The notes below the pieces were generated by a model. It searched no databases and had not been told where the DNA came from. It worked only from the letters and a program-made list of their open reading frames with translations. The position numbers and the translations under genes were made by a program. A DNA stretch of 64,000 bases from JALELF01 sp964473455 (GTDB lineage Bacteria > Bacillota_I > Bacilli_A > RF39 > UBA660): the NCBI GenBank assembly GCA_964473455.1, contig CAYYQX010000001.1, positions 62,001 to 126,000 of the forward strand, given 5' to 3'. Below, one piece after another: positions 1 through 8,095 of the stretch. Positions within the stretch are counted from its first letter, which is position 1; every line of letters starts with the position of its first letter.

Positions 1-406
1 AAACTTCATAACCAATTGTTTTATAATACTTGATTATTTCTTCAATGGCTTTTTCTTCTTTTTCCTTTAATAAATCCATTTTGGAAAAATAAATAACAGG
101 TTTTATATTACTAAATTGAATATTTACTAAAAGCTTATCTAATAAATTTGAAGAAAATTCCGGTTCTTTGACACTAGTTACAATAATCGCCAAATCTACA
201 TTTGCAACTTTTGGTCTTATTAAATAATTTTTTCTTTTTTTTATATCTAAAATATAATTTTGCTTAGCATCAAAAACAACATAATCTCCTACAAGAGGCG
301 TTATATTTAAATTTCTAAATTTCCCTCTAGCTTTACAAATATACTCCTTTTTATTTGCTAAAACTGTATAATCATTACTAAGAATTTTTATTATTATTCC
401 TTCCAT
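1..406 (-). CDS. rsgA: Ribosome biogenesis GTPase RsgA, N-terminal part (cut by the window edge)
   Basis: Only the first 135 codons are present; the gene continues past the left edge. Residues 1 to about 75 fit the OB-fold RNA-binding domain. From about residue 77 the circularly permuted GTPase domain begins, and the SKMDL stretch is its G4 guanine-recognition motif, with Ser where many GTPases have Asn. The ATG at 406 follows an AGGA site. The gene starts 7 bases after the prkC stop, so it is the fourth gene of the rlmN-prpC-prkC operon, the usual Firmicute order. RsgA is known to act in late 30S assembly; function is assigned by family and synteny. Confidence 0.88.
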   Translation of the reverse strand, partial: MEGIIIKILSNDYTVLANKKEYICKARGKFRNLNITPLVGDYVVFDAKQNYILDIKKRKNYLIRPKVANVDLAIIVTSVKEPEFSSNLLDKLLVNIQFSNIKPVIYFSKMDLLKEKEEKAIEEIIKYYKTIGYEV

Positions 407-413
407 AATTTTC

Positions 414-2051
414 CTAATTCTTCACTACAACTATTTTTAAACTAGCTGTTGCGGTTACTTTTGTACCTTCTGTTCTACTTTGACTAAGAATTTTACCATC
501 TGGGTCTTCAACTGACTGTTGATAGTCAATAGTTAGTTTTAAATTATATGTGTCACAAAACTTTTGTACTTCAGCAGTTGTCCATGTTCCATCAGTAAAA
601 TTTGGGTATTTTGTTATAACATCTGGTATTGTTAAAGTTACAGTATCTCCTTCAACTATTCTAACCCCTGCCTCTGGTTGCTGACTTATAATTATATTTT
701 CTTGATATGTATCAGCATTTTCCACTGTTTTTCTTTCAGGAATTACATACATTCCAACAGATTTCAAGAAAGCTTCTGCTTCATAATAATTCTTCCCTAC
801 ATAGCTTTCCAAAGTCAGTCCATTTTCCCCGGTTGAAATAATTAAAGTTACCATTGTACCTGTTTTTATAGTTCTTCCAGCTATTGGGCTGGTACCAACA
901 ACGTTTCCTTCTTCTATTTCATTACTTGATTTTTCTTCTACTTCTGTATTTACAACAAAGCCCAGTTCTTTAAGTTTGTTTTCAGCATCAACTACAGAAT
1001 ATCCACTTAAGTCTGGAAGTTTTGCTTCCTTAACAGTAGTAAATTTTGGATATAGTATAATCGCAAAAATTAGTGTAAGCGCTAACAAGAAAAATGTGAT
1101 GCCACTAATTATTACAATTTTTGTTAACTTACTTTTTTTCTTTTTAATTGGTTTTTCTTCTACTTCCTGTTCTGTTTTTTTTGACTCTATTTTTTCTGGA
1201 AATTGATATTTAACTTTAGGGACATCAATCATCTTAGGCTCTAGGCACTCTTCTAAATCATTGTACATTTCATCTACACTGTTATAACGATTAAGAGGAT
1301 TTTTTGCAGTAGATTTTAAAACAATATTTTCAATACTTTGAGGAATGCTTTCCTTGATTTTTCTGACACTTGGCATTGGTTCTTTCATATGTTTTAAAGC
1401 GACTTCAATGGCGTTATCTCCTTTAAAAGGAACTTTTCCAATTAACAATTCATACATAACTATTCCAAGAGAATAGATGTCACTTTTTATCGTTGCCACG
1501 TTTCCTCTTGCTTGTTCAGGAGGTAAATAATGAACTGAACCCATTACAGAATTTGTTTGAGTCATACTTTGTTCATTTAGAGCTACAGCTATCCCAAAGT
1601 CTGTTATTTTTACTTTTCCCATTTCTGTTATAAGGACATTTTGAGGTTTAATATCTCTGTGTATTATGTAATTAGAATGAGCACAAGCAACAGCTGAGGT
1701 TAGTTGTTTCATTACATCCAAAACTTCTGGAACAGAAAGAAAATCTCTTTTTTTTATTAAGTTTTTAAGAGTTGTTCCTTCTACATATTCCATTACTATA
1801 TAGTATTTACCTTCATCTTCCCCAACATCATATATTTCTACAATATTTGGATGATTTAATGAACTAGCAGACAGTGCTTCTCGTTGAAATTTTTTTACAA
1901 ACTTTTCATCTGTTGCAAGGTCCCCTCTAAGAATTTTAATGGCAACTTGTCTATCTAATATAGTATCTAGCGCTAGATAAACATTAGCCATTCCGCCCTC
2001 ACCTATAAGTTTTAATATTTCATAACGTTCATTTATTCTTTTATTTAGCAC
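414..2051 (-). CDS. prkC: PASTA-domain Ser/Thr protein kinase PrkC/PknB
   Basis: A 545-residue membrane kinase that senses cell-wall fragments and phosphorylates growth and division proteins. The kinase domain covers about residues 10-270: glycine loop GEGGMANV at 18, Lys39 in VAIK, HRDIKPQN with Asp133, and DFG at 151-153. A lysine-rich linker leads to one membrane segment near 312-333, followed by three extracellular PASTA repeats (about 345-545). The start is GTG at 2051, directly abutting the prpC stop (TAAGTG), with GAGGTG eight bases upstream, so the pair is translationally coupled. The neighbour prpC encodes the matching phosphatase. Family assignment is secure. Confidence 0.96.
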   Translation of the reverse strand: MLNKRINERYEILKLIGEGGMANVYLALDTILDRQVAIKILRGDLATDEKFVKKFQREALSASSLNHPNIVEIYDVGEDEGKYYIVMEYVEGTTLKNLIKKRDFLSVPEVLDVMKQLTSAVACAHSNYIIHRDIKPQNVLITEMGKVKITDFGIAVALNEQSMTQTNSVMGSVHYLPPEQARGNVATIKSDIYSLGIVMYELLIGKVPFKGDNAIEVALKHMKEPMPSVRKIKESIPQSIENIVLKSTAKNPLNRYNSVDEMYNDLEECLEPKMIDVPKVKYQFPEKIESKKTEQEVEEKPIKKKKSKLTKIVIISGITFFLLALTLIFAIILYPKFTTVKEAKLPDLSGYSVVDAENKLKELGFVVNTEVEEKSSNEIEEGNVVGTSPIAGRTIKTGTMVTLIISTGENGLTLESYVGKNYYEAEAFLKSVGMYVIPERKTVENADTYQENIIISQQPEAGVRIVEGDTVTLTIPDVITKYPNFTDGTWTTAEVQKFCDTYNLKLTIDYQQSVEDPDGKILSQSRTEGTKVTATASLKIVVVKN

Positions 2052-2783
2052 TTAAACTTCACCTCTAATATCTAAATATGCGATAGCGATATTATCCAGT
2101 CCTCCACGATTGTTGGCTTTTTGAACAAGTTTATTTAGTTTACTTTCAATGTCTATTTTTTCATTGATTACTTTTTCTATTTGCTCATCATTTAACATAT
2201 TAGTTAAACCGTCGCTACAAAGAAAAACGCCCTCTACTTCTTCATCTATTGTATATATATCCATTTCTACTGTTTCACTTGCTCCAAGAGCACGCATTAA
2301 AACATTTTTTCTCGGATGATCTTTGGCTTCTTCTTCTGTTAGTTTCCCTGACTTAACAAGCAGGTTAACAAGAGTATGATCAGTAGTCATTTTATATAGT
2401 TTTGATGTCTTAACTACATAGCCTCTTGAATCACCAATATTACCAATAATTAAAAGATTTTTGGTTTTAATAGCAAGCACTATAGTTGTTCCCATTCCTT
2501 CACTTTCTGGGTGTTCCCTAGTATATTTATAAATCAATAGATTTGCTTCACTAACAATTCTTTTGATAAATTCTATTAATTCTTCTTTTTCTAATATAGG
2601 TTTTTTTAAAAATTCTTCTTCAAGATGTTTAACTGCAATACTAGACGCTATCTCCCCACCGTGATGGCCACCCATACCGTCTGCTACAACTAGTAAATAC
2701 TCATCATCTTTATTTACTATCGTTACACTATCTTCATTTTGTTCTCTAACTTTTCCAGAGTCTGTTATATAAAAACTGTTCAT
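2052..2783 (-). CDS. prpC: PP2C-type Ser/Thr protein phosphatase PrpC/Stp
   Basis: Metal-dependent phosphatase that reverses PrkC phosphorylation. It shows the PP2C motif series: TDSGKVREQNED near the N-terminus, VADGMGGHHGG with the metal-binding Asp, GTTIVLA, GDSRGY, SDGLTNML and a C-terminal DNIA. I placed the start at the ATG at 2783, giving 243 aa, because GAGGAGG lies just upstream; a longer in-frame reading would run 12 codons into rlmN. The ATG shares bases with the rlmN stop (ATGA), so translation is coupled to rlmN upstream and to prkC downstream. Confidence 0.95.
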   Translation of the reverse strand: MNSFYITDSGKVREQNEDSVTIVNKDDEYLLVVADGMGGHHGGEIASSIAVKHLEEEFLKKPILEKEELIEFIKRIVSEANLLIYKYTREHPESEGMGTTIVLAIKTKNLLIIGNIGDSRGYVVKTSKLYKMTTDHTLVNLLVKSGKLTEEEAKDHPRKNVLMRALGASETVEMDIYTIDEEVEGVFLCSDGLTNMLNDEQIEKVINEKIDIESKLNKLVQKANNRGGLDNIAIAYLDIRGEV

Positions 2784-3805
2784 TTGTCCTCCTCGTATTG
2801 AGATTTTAACTGTCCACAAGCGGCTTTTACTTTATTCCCAAATTCTTTTCTTATTGTTACGTTAATTTTATTTTTTTTCAAAATATCATAAAAAGCTAAA
2901 ATAGTCTCTTTATCACTTTTTTGATAGTTTATATAACTAGTTTCATTATAAGGAATTAAATTAACATAGCAGTTAATTCCTCTTAGCAATTTACTAAGTT
3001 CAAGGGCATTTTCTTTTCTATCATTAATACCTTTAATTAGTACATATTCAAAAGTTACTCTTCTATTTGTTTTATTGATGTATTTTTTTATTATTTCTAT
3101 TAATTTTTCAATATTGTAAACTTTATTGATAGGCATTAGCTTATTTCTTAGTTCATCATTTGAAGCATGAAGGCTGATTGCAAGATTAACTTGATTTTCA
3201 TCTTGAAGAAATAATTCTATTTTAGGAGTTATTCCACAAGTAGATACTGTAATATGTCTTGCCCCAATACTAATGCCTTTATTTTCTTTTATAATATCAA
3301 TAAATGTTATAACATTGTCATAGTTGTCAAAAGGTTCGCCAATGCCCATTAATACAACATGACTAATTCTTTGTTGAATTTCTTTTTCAATAGTAAGAAT
3401 TTGTAAAACCATTTCACTGGGCATTAAATTTCTTACTTTTTTTAATCTTCCACTTTCACAGAAAACACATCCCATATTACAACCAACCTGGGAAGAAATA
3501 CACAAGCTTATTCCATAATTATGGTTCATTAAAACGGCTTCTATTTTGTTTCCATCGTCAAGAGCAAACAAGTATTTTATAACATCTGTATCCTCTTCTT
3601 TTTTCAATATTTTAAGATCATTAATACAAAATTCTTTATTTAGTATTTCGATTAAAGATTTTTTTAAATTAGTCATTTCTTCAAACTTAGTTACTCTTTT
3701 TTTATATAGCCAGTCAAATACTTGAGCTGCTTTAAATTTTGTTTCACCAATAGAAATAAAAAACTCTTCTAAGTCTTTTAATGTATAGTCATATATGTTT
3801 TTCAT
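2780..3805 (-). CDS. rlmN: 23S rRNA (adenine2503-C2)/tRNA methyltransferase RlmN
   Basis: Radical SAM enzyme that methylates C2 of A2503 in 23S rRNA and of A37 in some tRNAs. The cluster motif GCNMGCVFC (Cx3Cx2C) is in the middle, with MGIGEP after it and a C-terminal KAACGQL that carries the catalytic cysteine. I chose the ATG at 3805 (341 aa), preceded by AAAGAG; the upstream in-frame codons overlap the promoter. It ends in TGA inside the prpC start. First gene of a four-gene operon with prpC, prkC and rsgA. Confidence 0.95.
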   Translation of the reverse strand: MKNIYDYTLKDLEEFFISIGETKFKAAQVFDWLYKKRVTKFEEMTNLKKSLIEILNKEFCINDLKILKKEEDTDVIKYLFALDDGNKIEAVLMNHNYGISLCISSQVGCNMGCVFCESGRLKKVRNLMPSEMVLQILTIEKEIQQRISHVVLMGIGEPFDNYDNVITFIDIIKENKGISIGARHITVSTCGITPKIELFLQDENQVNLAISLHASNDELRNKLMPINKVYNIEKLIEIIKKYINKTNRRVTFEYVLIKGINDRKENALELSKLLRGINCYVNLIPYNETSYINYQKSDKETILAFYDILKKNKINVTIRKEFGNKVKAACGQLKSQYEEDK

Positions 3806-3823
3806 ATTCATCATCTCTTTATA

Positions 3824-3852
3824 ATTATACATTAAATTATACTTATTAGCAA
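3824..3852 (-). promoter_or_regulatory. Promoter of the rlmN-prpC-prkC-rsgA operon
   Basis: TTGCTA (3847-3852), 17-base spacer, perfect TATAAT (3824-3829). It lies between the cysS terminator and rlmN and would give a very short leader. Confidence 0.6.
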
Positions 3853-3854
3853 TC

Positions 3855-3879
3855 AAAAAAGCACACTTAAAATGTGCTT
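3855..3879 (-). terminator. cysS terminator
   Basis: Hairpin with 7-bp arms AAGCACA/TGTGCTT and a 7-base loop, followed in the minus direction by six T. The TGA stop of cysS lies on the edge of the stem. Confidence 0.8.
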
Positions 3880-5264
3880 CATCTTATAAAATAAGTAGTT
3901 CCTTCTTTTGTATCTTTTATATAAATTCCTTTTTTTTCTAATTCTTTTCTGATTTCATCAGCTAAAACGTAATTGTTTTCTTGTTTAGCTTTTTTTCTTT
4001 CATCTAGCTTTTCTTCTATGTAGTTTTTTAATTCTTCATCTATATTATTATTTTGAATTAAGTTTAAACCTAATACTTTGTCAAATTCTTTTATTAAGTG
4101 CAATTTTTCACTGTCTGCTATGTTAGAGTTAACTACTTCGTATAGGACTGTTAGAGCTTTAGAGGTGTTTAAATCGTCATTTAAGGCTTCTTTAAACTTA
4201 TTGTTAAATTCTTCTATGATTTTTTGATTAACAGTTGTTTTGTCTGTTAACAATTTTATTTTATTTATTAGCTTATCATAAGTATTTTGGGCAACATCTA
4301 AACTTTCATAAGTAAAAACTAATTGTTTTCTATAGTGTGATCCTAAGCAGAACAACCTATAAGCAAGTGGATTATACCCTTTTTCTTCGAGAAGAGATAA
4401 AATTAAGAACTCACCTTTACTCTTACTCATCTTTCCTGTAGCATCATTTAAATATTCTGAGTGAAACCAAAAGTTGCACCATTTATGTCCTAAGTAACTT
4501 TCAGATTGAGCAATTTCATTTGTATGATGTGGGAAAATATTATCTACCCCACCACAATGAATATCTAAGTATTCACCTAAATATTTTATTGCGATCACTG
4601 AACACTCTATATGCCAACCAGGATATCCTATTCCCCAAGGGCTATTCCATTTTAATTCTTGATTTTCAAACTTTGACTTTGTAAACCAAAGAACAAAGTC
4701 TGTTTTATTTTTTTTAGCAGCATCTTCCAATACATCTTCTCTTGCTCCAACAAGCATTTCATTATTGTCTTGGCTTGTTAATGTATAATAACTATTTACT
4801 TTAGAAGTATCAAAATAAACGTTTCCGTCTGAAATATAAGCATATCCTTTGGTTATTAATTCTTCAATCATTTTAATGTAATCTTCAACACAAGATGTTG
4901 CAGGAACTATTATTTCTGGCTTTTTAATATTTAATTTTTCTAAATCTTTGAAAAAAGCATCCGTATACATTTTAGCAATTTCCATTACTGTTTTGTGTTC
5001 TCTACTAGCTCCTTCAAGCATTTTATCTTTTCCAGTGTCAGCATCTCCAACAATATGACCAACATCAGTAATATTCATACATCTTTTAGTTTTATAACCT
5101 ACATAGTTTAAGCTCTTTTCCAATACATCTTCCATAATGTAAGTTCTTAAATTTCCAATATGCGCAAAATGATAAACTGTTGGACCACAAGTATATATTT
5201 TAACCTCATCGCCATTTGGGATAAACTCTTCTACTTTTTTAGTTTTTGTATTATATAAGTTCAT
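3879..5264 (-). CDS. cysS: Cysteinyl-tRNA synthetase
   Basis: Class I enzyme charging tRNA-Cys. Length of 461 aa is normal. Visible signatures: CGPTVYHFAHIGN with the HIGN ATP-binding motif and the first zinc cysteine near residue 26, the zinc site HIECS and HCGGVDNIFPHH, and KMSKSKG for the second ATP motif. The C-terminal helical anticodon domain ends in a lysine/glutamate-rich region. ATG at 5264 is preceded by AAGAAGGA. Monocistronic: own promoter upstream and own terminator downstream. Confidence 0.97.
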   Translation of the reverse strand: MNLYNTKTKKVEEFIPNGDEVKIYTCGPTVYHFAHIGNLRTYIMEDVLEKSLNYVGYKTKRCMNITDVGHIVGDADTGKDKMLEGASREHKTVMEIAKMYTDAFFKDLEKLNIKKPEIIVPATSCVEDYIKMIEELITKGYAYISDGNVYFDTSKVNSYYTLTSQDNNEMLVGAREDVLEDAAKKNKTDFVLWFTKSKFENQELKWNSPWGIGYPGWHIECSVIAIKYLGEYLDIHCGGVDNIFPHHTNEIAQSESYLGHKWCNFWFHSEYLNDATGKMSKSKGEFLILSLLEEKGYNPLAYRLFCLGSHYRKQLVFTYESLDVAQNTYDKLINKIKLLTDKTTVNQKIIEEFNNKFKEALNDDLNTSKALTVLYEVVNSNIADSEKLHLIKEFDKVLGLNLIQNNNIDEELKNYIEEKLDERKKAKQENNYVLADEIRKELEKKGIYIKDTKEGTTYFIR

Positions 5265-5291
5265 TTTTTTCCTTCTTTCAGTGTTAGATTT

Positions 5292-5320
5292 ATCTTAACA
5301 TAAACAAGTGTTTTTTTCAA
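5292..5320 (-). promoter_or_regulatory. cysS promoter
   Basis: TTGAAA (5315-5320), 17-base spacer, TAAGAT (5292-5297) with a TG one base upstream (extended -10). Placed 28 bases before the cysS start. Confidence 0.65.
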
Positions 5321-5339
5321 TTTTTTTTGTTTTTATTAC

Positions 5340-5368
5340 TTGCATTAATATACTCTTTATGTTATTAT
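5340..5368 (+). promoter_or_regulatory. Promoter of the tRNA-Met/tRNA-Leu unit
   Basis: TTGCAT (5340-5345), 17-base spacer, TATTAT (5363-5368), ending 14 bases before the first tRNA base. Confidence 0.7.
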
Positions 5369-5382
5369 TATCTACGTGTGAT

Positions 5383-5459
5383 GGACCTTTAGCTCAGTTG
5401 GTTAGAGCATCCGGCTCATAACCGGGCGGTCGAAGGTTCGAGTCCTTCAAGGTCCACCA
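5383..5459 (+). tRNA. tRNA-Met (CAT), elongator type
   Basis: 77 nt with an encoded CCA end. The acceptor stem GGACCTT/AAGGTCC is fully paired, the anticodon stem is CCGG/CCGG around the loop CTCATAA (anticodon CAT), and the T-loop reads TTCGAGT. The fully paired position 1-72 argues against initiator tRNA. A CAT anticodon that is later modified to read AUA (tRNA-Ile2) cannot be excluded from sequence alone. Confidence 0.93.
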
Positions 5460-5464
5460 TAAAC

Positions 5465-5548
5465 GCGAGTGTGGCGAAATTGGCAGACGCGCTAGACTTA
5501 GGATCTAGTGTCTATGACATGGGGGTTCAAGTCCCTTCACTCGCACCA
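5465..5548 (+). tRNA. tRNA-Leu (TAG)
   Basis: 84 nt with an encoded CCA. Acceptor stem GCGAGTG/CACTCGC, anticodon loop CTTAGGA (anticodon TAG), and a long variable arm typical of tRNA-Leu. It follows tRNA-Met by five bases in the same transcript. Confidence 0.94.
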
Positions 5549-5557
5549 ATTGTAATT

Positions 5558-5587
5558 AAAAACCACTATTAATTTAGTGGTTTTTTT
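5558..5587 (+). terminator. Terminator of the tRNA unit
   Basis: CCACTA/TAGTGG stem extended by five A-T pairs, short loop, then a run of seven T. Confidence 0.85.
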
Positions 5588-5606
5588 ATAAAAAAAACTT
5601 GCTTTA

Positions 5607-5615
5607 TGTTATAAT
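5607..5615 (+). promoter_or_regulatory. Extended -10 promoter of the 5642 gene
   Basis: TG-T-TATAAT with TATAAT at 5610-5615. The -35 region is weak. It lies 26 bases before the ATG and just after the tRNA terminator. Confidence 0.55.
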
Positions 5616-5641
5616 ATTTTTAAGGGGAGGTTTAAAGCTAT

Positions 5642-6469
5642 ATGAATGATCAAAAAATAATAACTATTGACTTAAAAAATGGTTTGTCTGTCATATTTGG
5701 GAAAGTAACTGGCACCACAGATGCATATGCAATTTTATGTATTTCAAGTGGTTCAGAAAAGTTAAAAGAAACAAACGATATGCTTGGTATTTTAAATTTA
5801 AAACAATGTCGATTTGATACTGTTGGACCAGCAATAAGAATTGAGCAAATGGAAAACTGTAAAGTGCTTAATTCTCTTGTTATGCCATACAAAAATAAAT
5901 TTGGCGAGATAAAATATGGTGTTTTATTGGATAAAGAAAACAAAATTTCAAATATTTCTTATATTACTAGTTGCCCTGTAAAATACAGTGAGACAGGTGA
6001 AATATTAGGCTCAGAACACTTTTTTTCAATACAGCATGATTATTATGACTATAAAGGAAATAAACAGTTTTATTATACAGGTCTTATTGCTGATGATAAA
6101 GGTGTTGTTATTAGAGAAACTGAGCACTATGATTCTTTTGCGTATAACGAAACAATGGGAGTTGTTTTCGGAATATTTCCAACAACATCACATATTCTTT
6201 CCAAAAATGGTGTTGTGCAGTTAAAGTTCATATCTGATATTCGTCCTGTAATAAAAGTAAAAACTTTCGATAATACCGTTGAAACCGCCACACTTTTTTG
6301 CGCGGGAGTTAAGGGTTTTACCAAAATTTACTTCGGCATACAAACATGCAATGGCCAAATCCAATCATTATCTCCAGAAGCAATTGAATCACTAAAAAGA
6401 GTGCAGATTTTTTTAGAAGATTTCGAAAAAGATAAAACGCTAACAAAAAAACAAAACAATTCTCAATGA
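5642..6469 (+). CDS. Unknown cytoplasmic protein, 275 aa
   Basis: I do not recognise this family. The protein has no signal peptide or membrane segment and alternates short hydrophobic strands with glycines, suggesting a mainly beta fold in the first 230 residues. The C-terminus is helical and lysine-rich (ends KKQNNSQ). Three tyrosines in a row in HDYYDYKG and QFYYTG mark the middle. An AGGGGAGG site precedes the ATG. It has its own extended -10 promoter and a terminator that includes its TGA stop. One of few plus-strand genes here, placed between the tRNA unit and a convergent unknown gene. Confidence 0.75.
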   Translation: MNDQKIITIDLKNGLSVIFGKVTGTTDAYAILCISSGSEKLKETNDMLGILNLKQCRFDTVGPAIRIEQMENCKVLNSLVMPYKNKFGEIKYGVLLDKENKISNISYITSCPVKYSETGEILGSEHFFSIQHDYYDYKGNKQFYYTGLIADDKGVVIRETEHYDSFAYNETMGVVFGIFPTTSHILSKNGVVQLKFISDIRPVIKVKTFDNTVETATLFCAGVKGFTKIYFGIQTCNGQIQSLSPEAIESLKRVQIFLEDFEKDKTLTKKQNNSQ

Positions 6470-6480
6470 ATTGTTTTTTA
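6445..6480. terminator. Bidirectional terminator between convergent unknown genes
   Basis: Stem AAAACAATTC/GAATTGTTTT (6453-6462 and 6468-6477) with a 5-base loop that holds the TGA stop of the plus-strand gene. T-runs follow on both strands. Confidence 0.8.
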
Positions 6481-6485
6481 TATAT

Positions 6486-6905
6486 TTACTTATTTAACAT
6501 ATTTAATAAATTAATCTTAAACATGTCTTTATCTGCGTGATCTTTAGAAACCATAACACCTTTGTAAGCAACCAATTCTGATTGGTGTCCTTCTGATAAG
6601 ATATCTGTTGGAGTAAATTTATCTAACATAATCGTATTTGTTTTTCTATATAAAATATAGTGTAAGGTCATAACGCCATGTACTCTGCAAAACATAATAT
6701 CTGTTGGAAGCTTTAATTCATAATACTCTGAATCAGTTTCATTATTTTCTTTTACTTTTTCTCCTAACAAGTTTCCTTCTTTAAGAGAGGGATAATATTC
6801 AAAGCAAAGCTTTTTATAAGCAAGCATATTATATTTTTTTACTGCTCTTTCAAGTTTCTTAAATTCATTTTCATTTATATAGTCAAATAAATAAACTTGT
6901 TTCAT
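6486..6905 (-). CDS. Unknown small protein, 139 aa
   Basis: No recognised family. The chosen ATG at 6905 is preceded by AGGTGGAAG; reading further upstream would enter the promoter. The N-terminal third is charged and helical (NENEFKKLERAVKKYN), the middle is acidic, and the C-terminal half looks like beta strands (LHYILYRK, ELVAYKGVMVS). No signal peptide or membrane segment. It is transcribed alone, from a strong promoter whose spacer is a perfect palindrome, so it may be tightly regulated. Shares a bidirectional terminator with the 5642 gene. Confidence 0.72.
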   Translation of the reverse strand: MKQVYLFDYINENEFKKLERAVKKYNMLAYKKLCFEYYPSLKEGNLLGEKVKENNETDSEYYELKLPTDIMFCRVHGVMTLHYILYRKTNTIMLDKFTPTDILSEGHQSELVAYKGVMVSKDHADKDMFKINLLNMLNK

Positions 6906-6939
6906 AACTTCCACCTTTTGAGTCTTCTCTACTATAAAC

Positions 6940-6968
6940 ATTTTATCATTAAGGTTTAATGAAGTCAA
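6940..6968 (-). promoter_or_regulatory. Promoter with a palindromic spacer for the 6486 gene
   Basis: TTGACT (6963-6968), 17-base spacer, TAAAAT (6940-6945). The whole spacer is an inverted repeat: TCATTAA, three bases, TTAATGA. Both core elements are near consensus; a protein bound on the dyad would block RNA polymerase. Confidence 0.75.
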
Positions 6969-6978
6969 TTATTGTATA

Positions 6979-7006
6979 TAAAAAAAACAGTGTTAATTCA
7001 CTGTTT
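6979..7006 (-). terminator. Terminator of the 9646-7005 cassette
   Basis: Stem AAACAGTG/CACTGTTT with a 6-base loop and an eight-base T-run in the minus direction. It overlaps the stop codon of the 7005 gene. Confidence 0.85.
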
Positions 7007-8081
7007 ATTTTGTTTTAGTTTTTTGATCTAAAACGGACATATCGCCATTCATGTAAGCCTTATAGTCTTCTCTTGATAAAAGAACACATCCATCAGCAAT
7101 ATAATCTGTTTCTATTTCAGTTGTTGTATTTTCAGCATTTGCTAAATAAGTAATATAAGCTACTAACTCAGGTAATAACGTTACATCACAATTTTCAATT
7201 GCTCTATCTGCTTTTACTAATGTCATATCATCTGGATATAAGTCTGTATAATGTTCTGAAAAATAAAATTTAACTTCATCTGCAGTAAACTTATCTTCCA
7301 TTTCATTAGCTGTTATTCTTCTAAGCATTGCTCCACCAACTGTTCTTGCTGCAAGATCTCCACCAGGTGTCATTGGTTGCAAATTAGATGTTGCTTCTGA
7401 ACCACTAGACATATGTGCATAGAAGTAATAAGATTCTTTAAATGCGCCATTTTCTGACATATCATCAAATCCTTGTTCAGCTAAACGATAAATTGTGTCT
7501 TCACCATATTGTGTGTTTATTCTATTAACTGAATTATGATCCAATGGATAAGTATCCAATATTAATTTTCTATCTAAAGGTGTATGTTCACAGCTGTCAT
7601 CTAACATCATATTTCTATATGCTTCTTGATTATAAATTCTAATAGCACTAGCTGCCATACAAAAGTTGTTTAATAAAGTATTAAGAACTTTATTTGGCAT
7701 TAATTCTGCTTCGAGATTTGCTCTTAGGTTTTCATCTAACAACTCTTTGTTTTTTACATAATATAATACTCTTGCATAAAAATCAATATTATCAATTTTT
7801 AATACTGGAAAGTTTTCGTCTTTTTTGTTAGCTTCAATAGATCTTGCTTGTACTTCTTCATAATATTTTAAATATTCTTGAATGTCTTTTGCAGCTTGTT
7901 CACAAGAAATTACTGTTTCGCTAACATAGCTCTCGTATACATCACAATCAGTTGTTACTGTTGTAACTATAGCTTTTGATTGTCCTGTTACTGGATCAGT
8001 TAAACTAATATTTCCAGCAACAACATGTGACATGGTTGCTAATTGAATAACAAGCAATAATCCTGCTATTTTCTTTTTCAT
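7005..8081 (-). CDS. Secreted protein of unknown function, 358 aa
   Basis: Residues 1-22 form a signal peptide (MKKK, then a hydrophobic core ending in HVVA before Gly23). No lipobox or second membrane segment, so the mature protein is probably released or held by a partner. It has six cysteines outside the signal peptide, enough for disulfides. The body is mostly helical and acidic; I recognise no enzyme motif. The ATG follows GGGGGAAT. It lies 14 bases after the cysteine-rich membrane protein 8096, in one transcript, so the two may act together outside the cell. A terminator overlaps its stop. Confidence 0.78.
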   Translation of the reverse strand: MKKKIAGLLLVIQLATMSHVVAGNISLTDPVTGQSKAIVTTVTTDCDVYESYVSETVISCEQAAKDIQEYLKYYEEVQARSIEANKKDENFPVLKIDNIDFYARVLYYVKNKELLDENLRANLEAELMPNKVLNTLLNNFCMAASAIRIYNQEAYRNMMLDDSCEHTPLDRKLILDTYPLDHNSVNRINTQYGEDTIYRLAEQGFDDMSENGAFKESYYFYAHMSSGSEATSNLQPMTPGGDLAARTVGGAMLRRITANEMEDKFTADEVKFYFSEHYTDLYPDDMTLVKADRAIENCDVTLLPELVAYITYLANAENTTTEIETDYIADGCVLLSREDYKAYMNGDMSVLDQKTKTK

Positions 8082-8095
8082 TTTTATTCCCCCTA

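Noticed and set aside
5465..5548. tRNA-Ser (also has a long variable arm)
   Set aside because: The anticodon loop CTTAGGA gives TAG, which is leucine.
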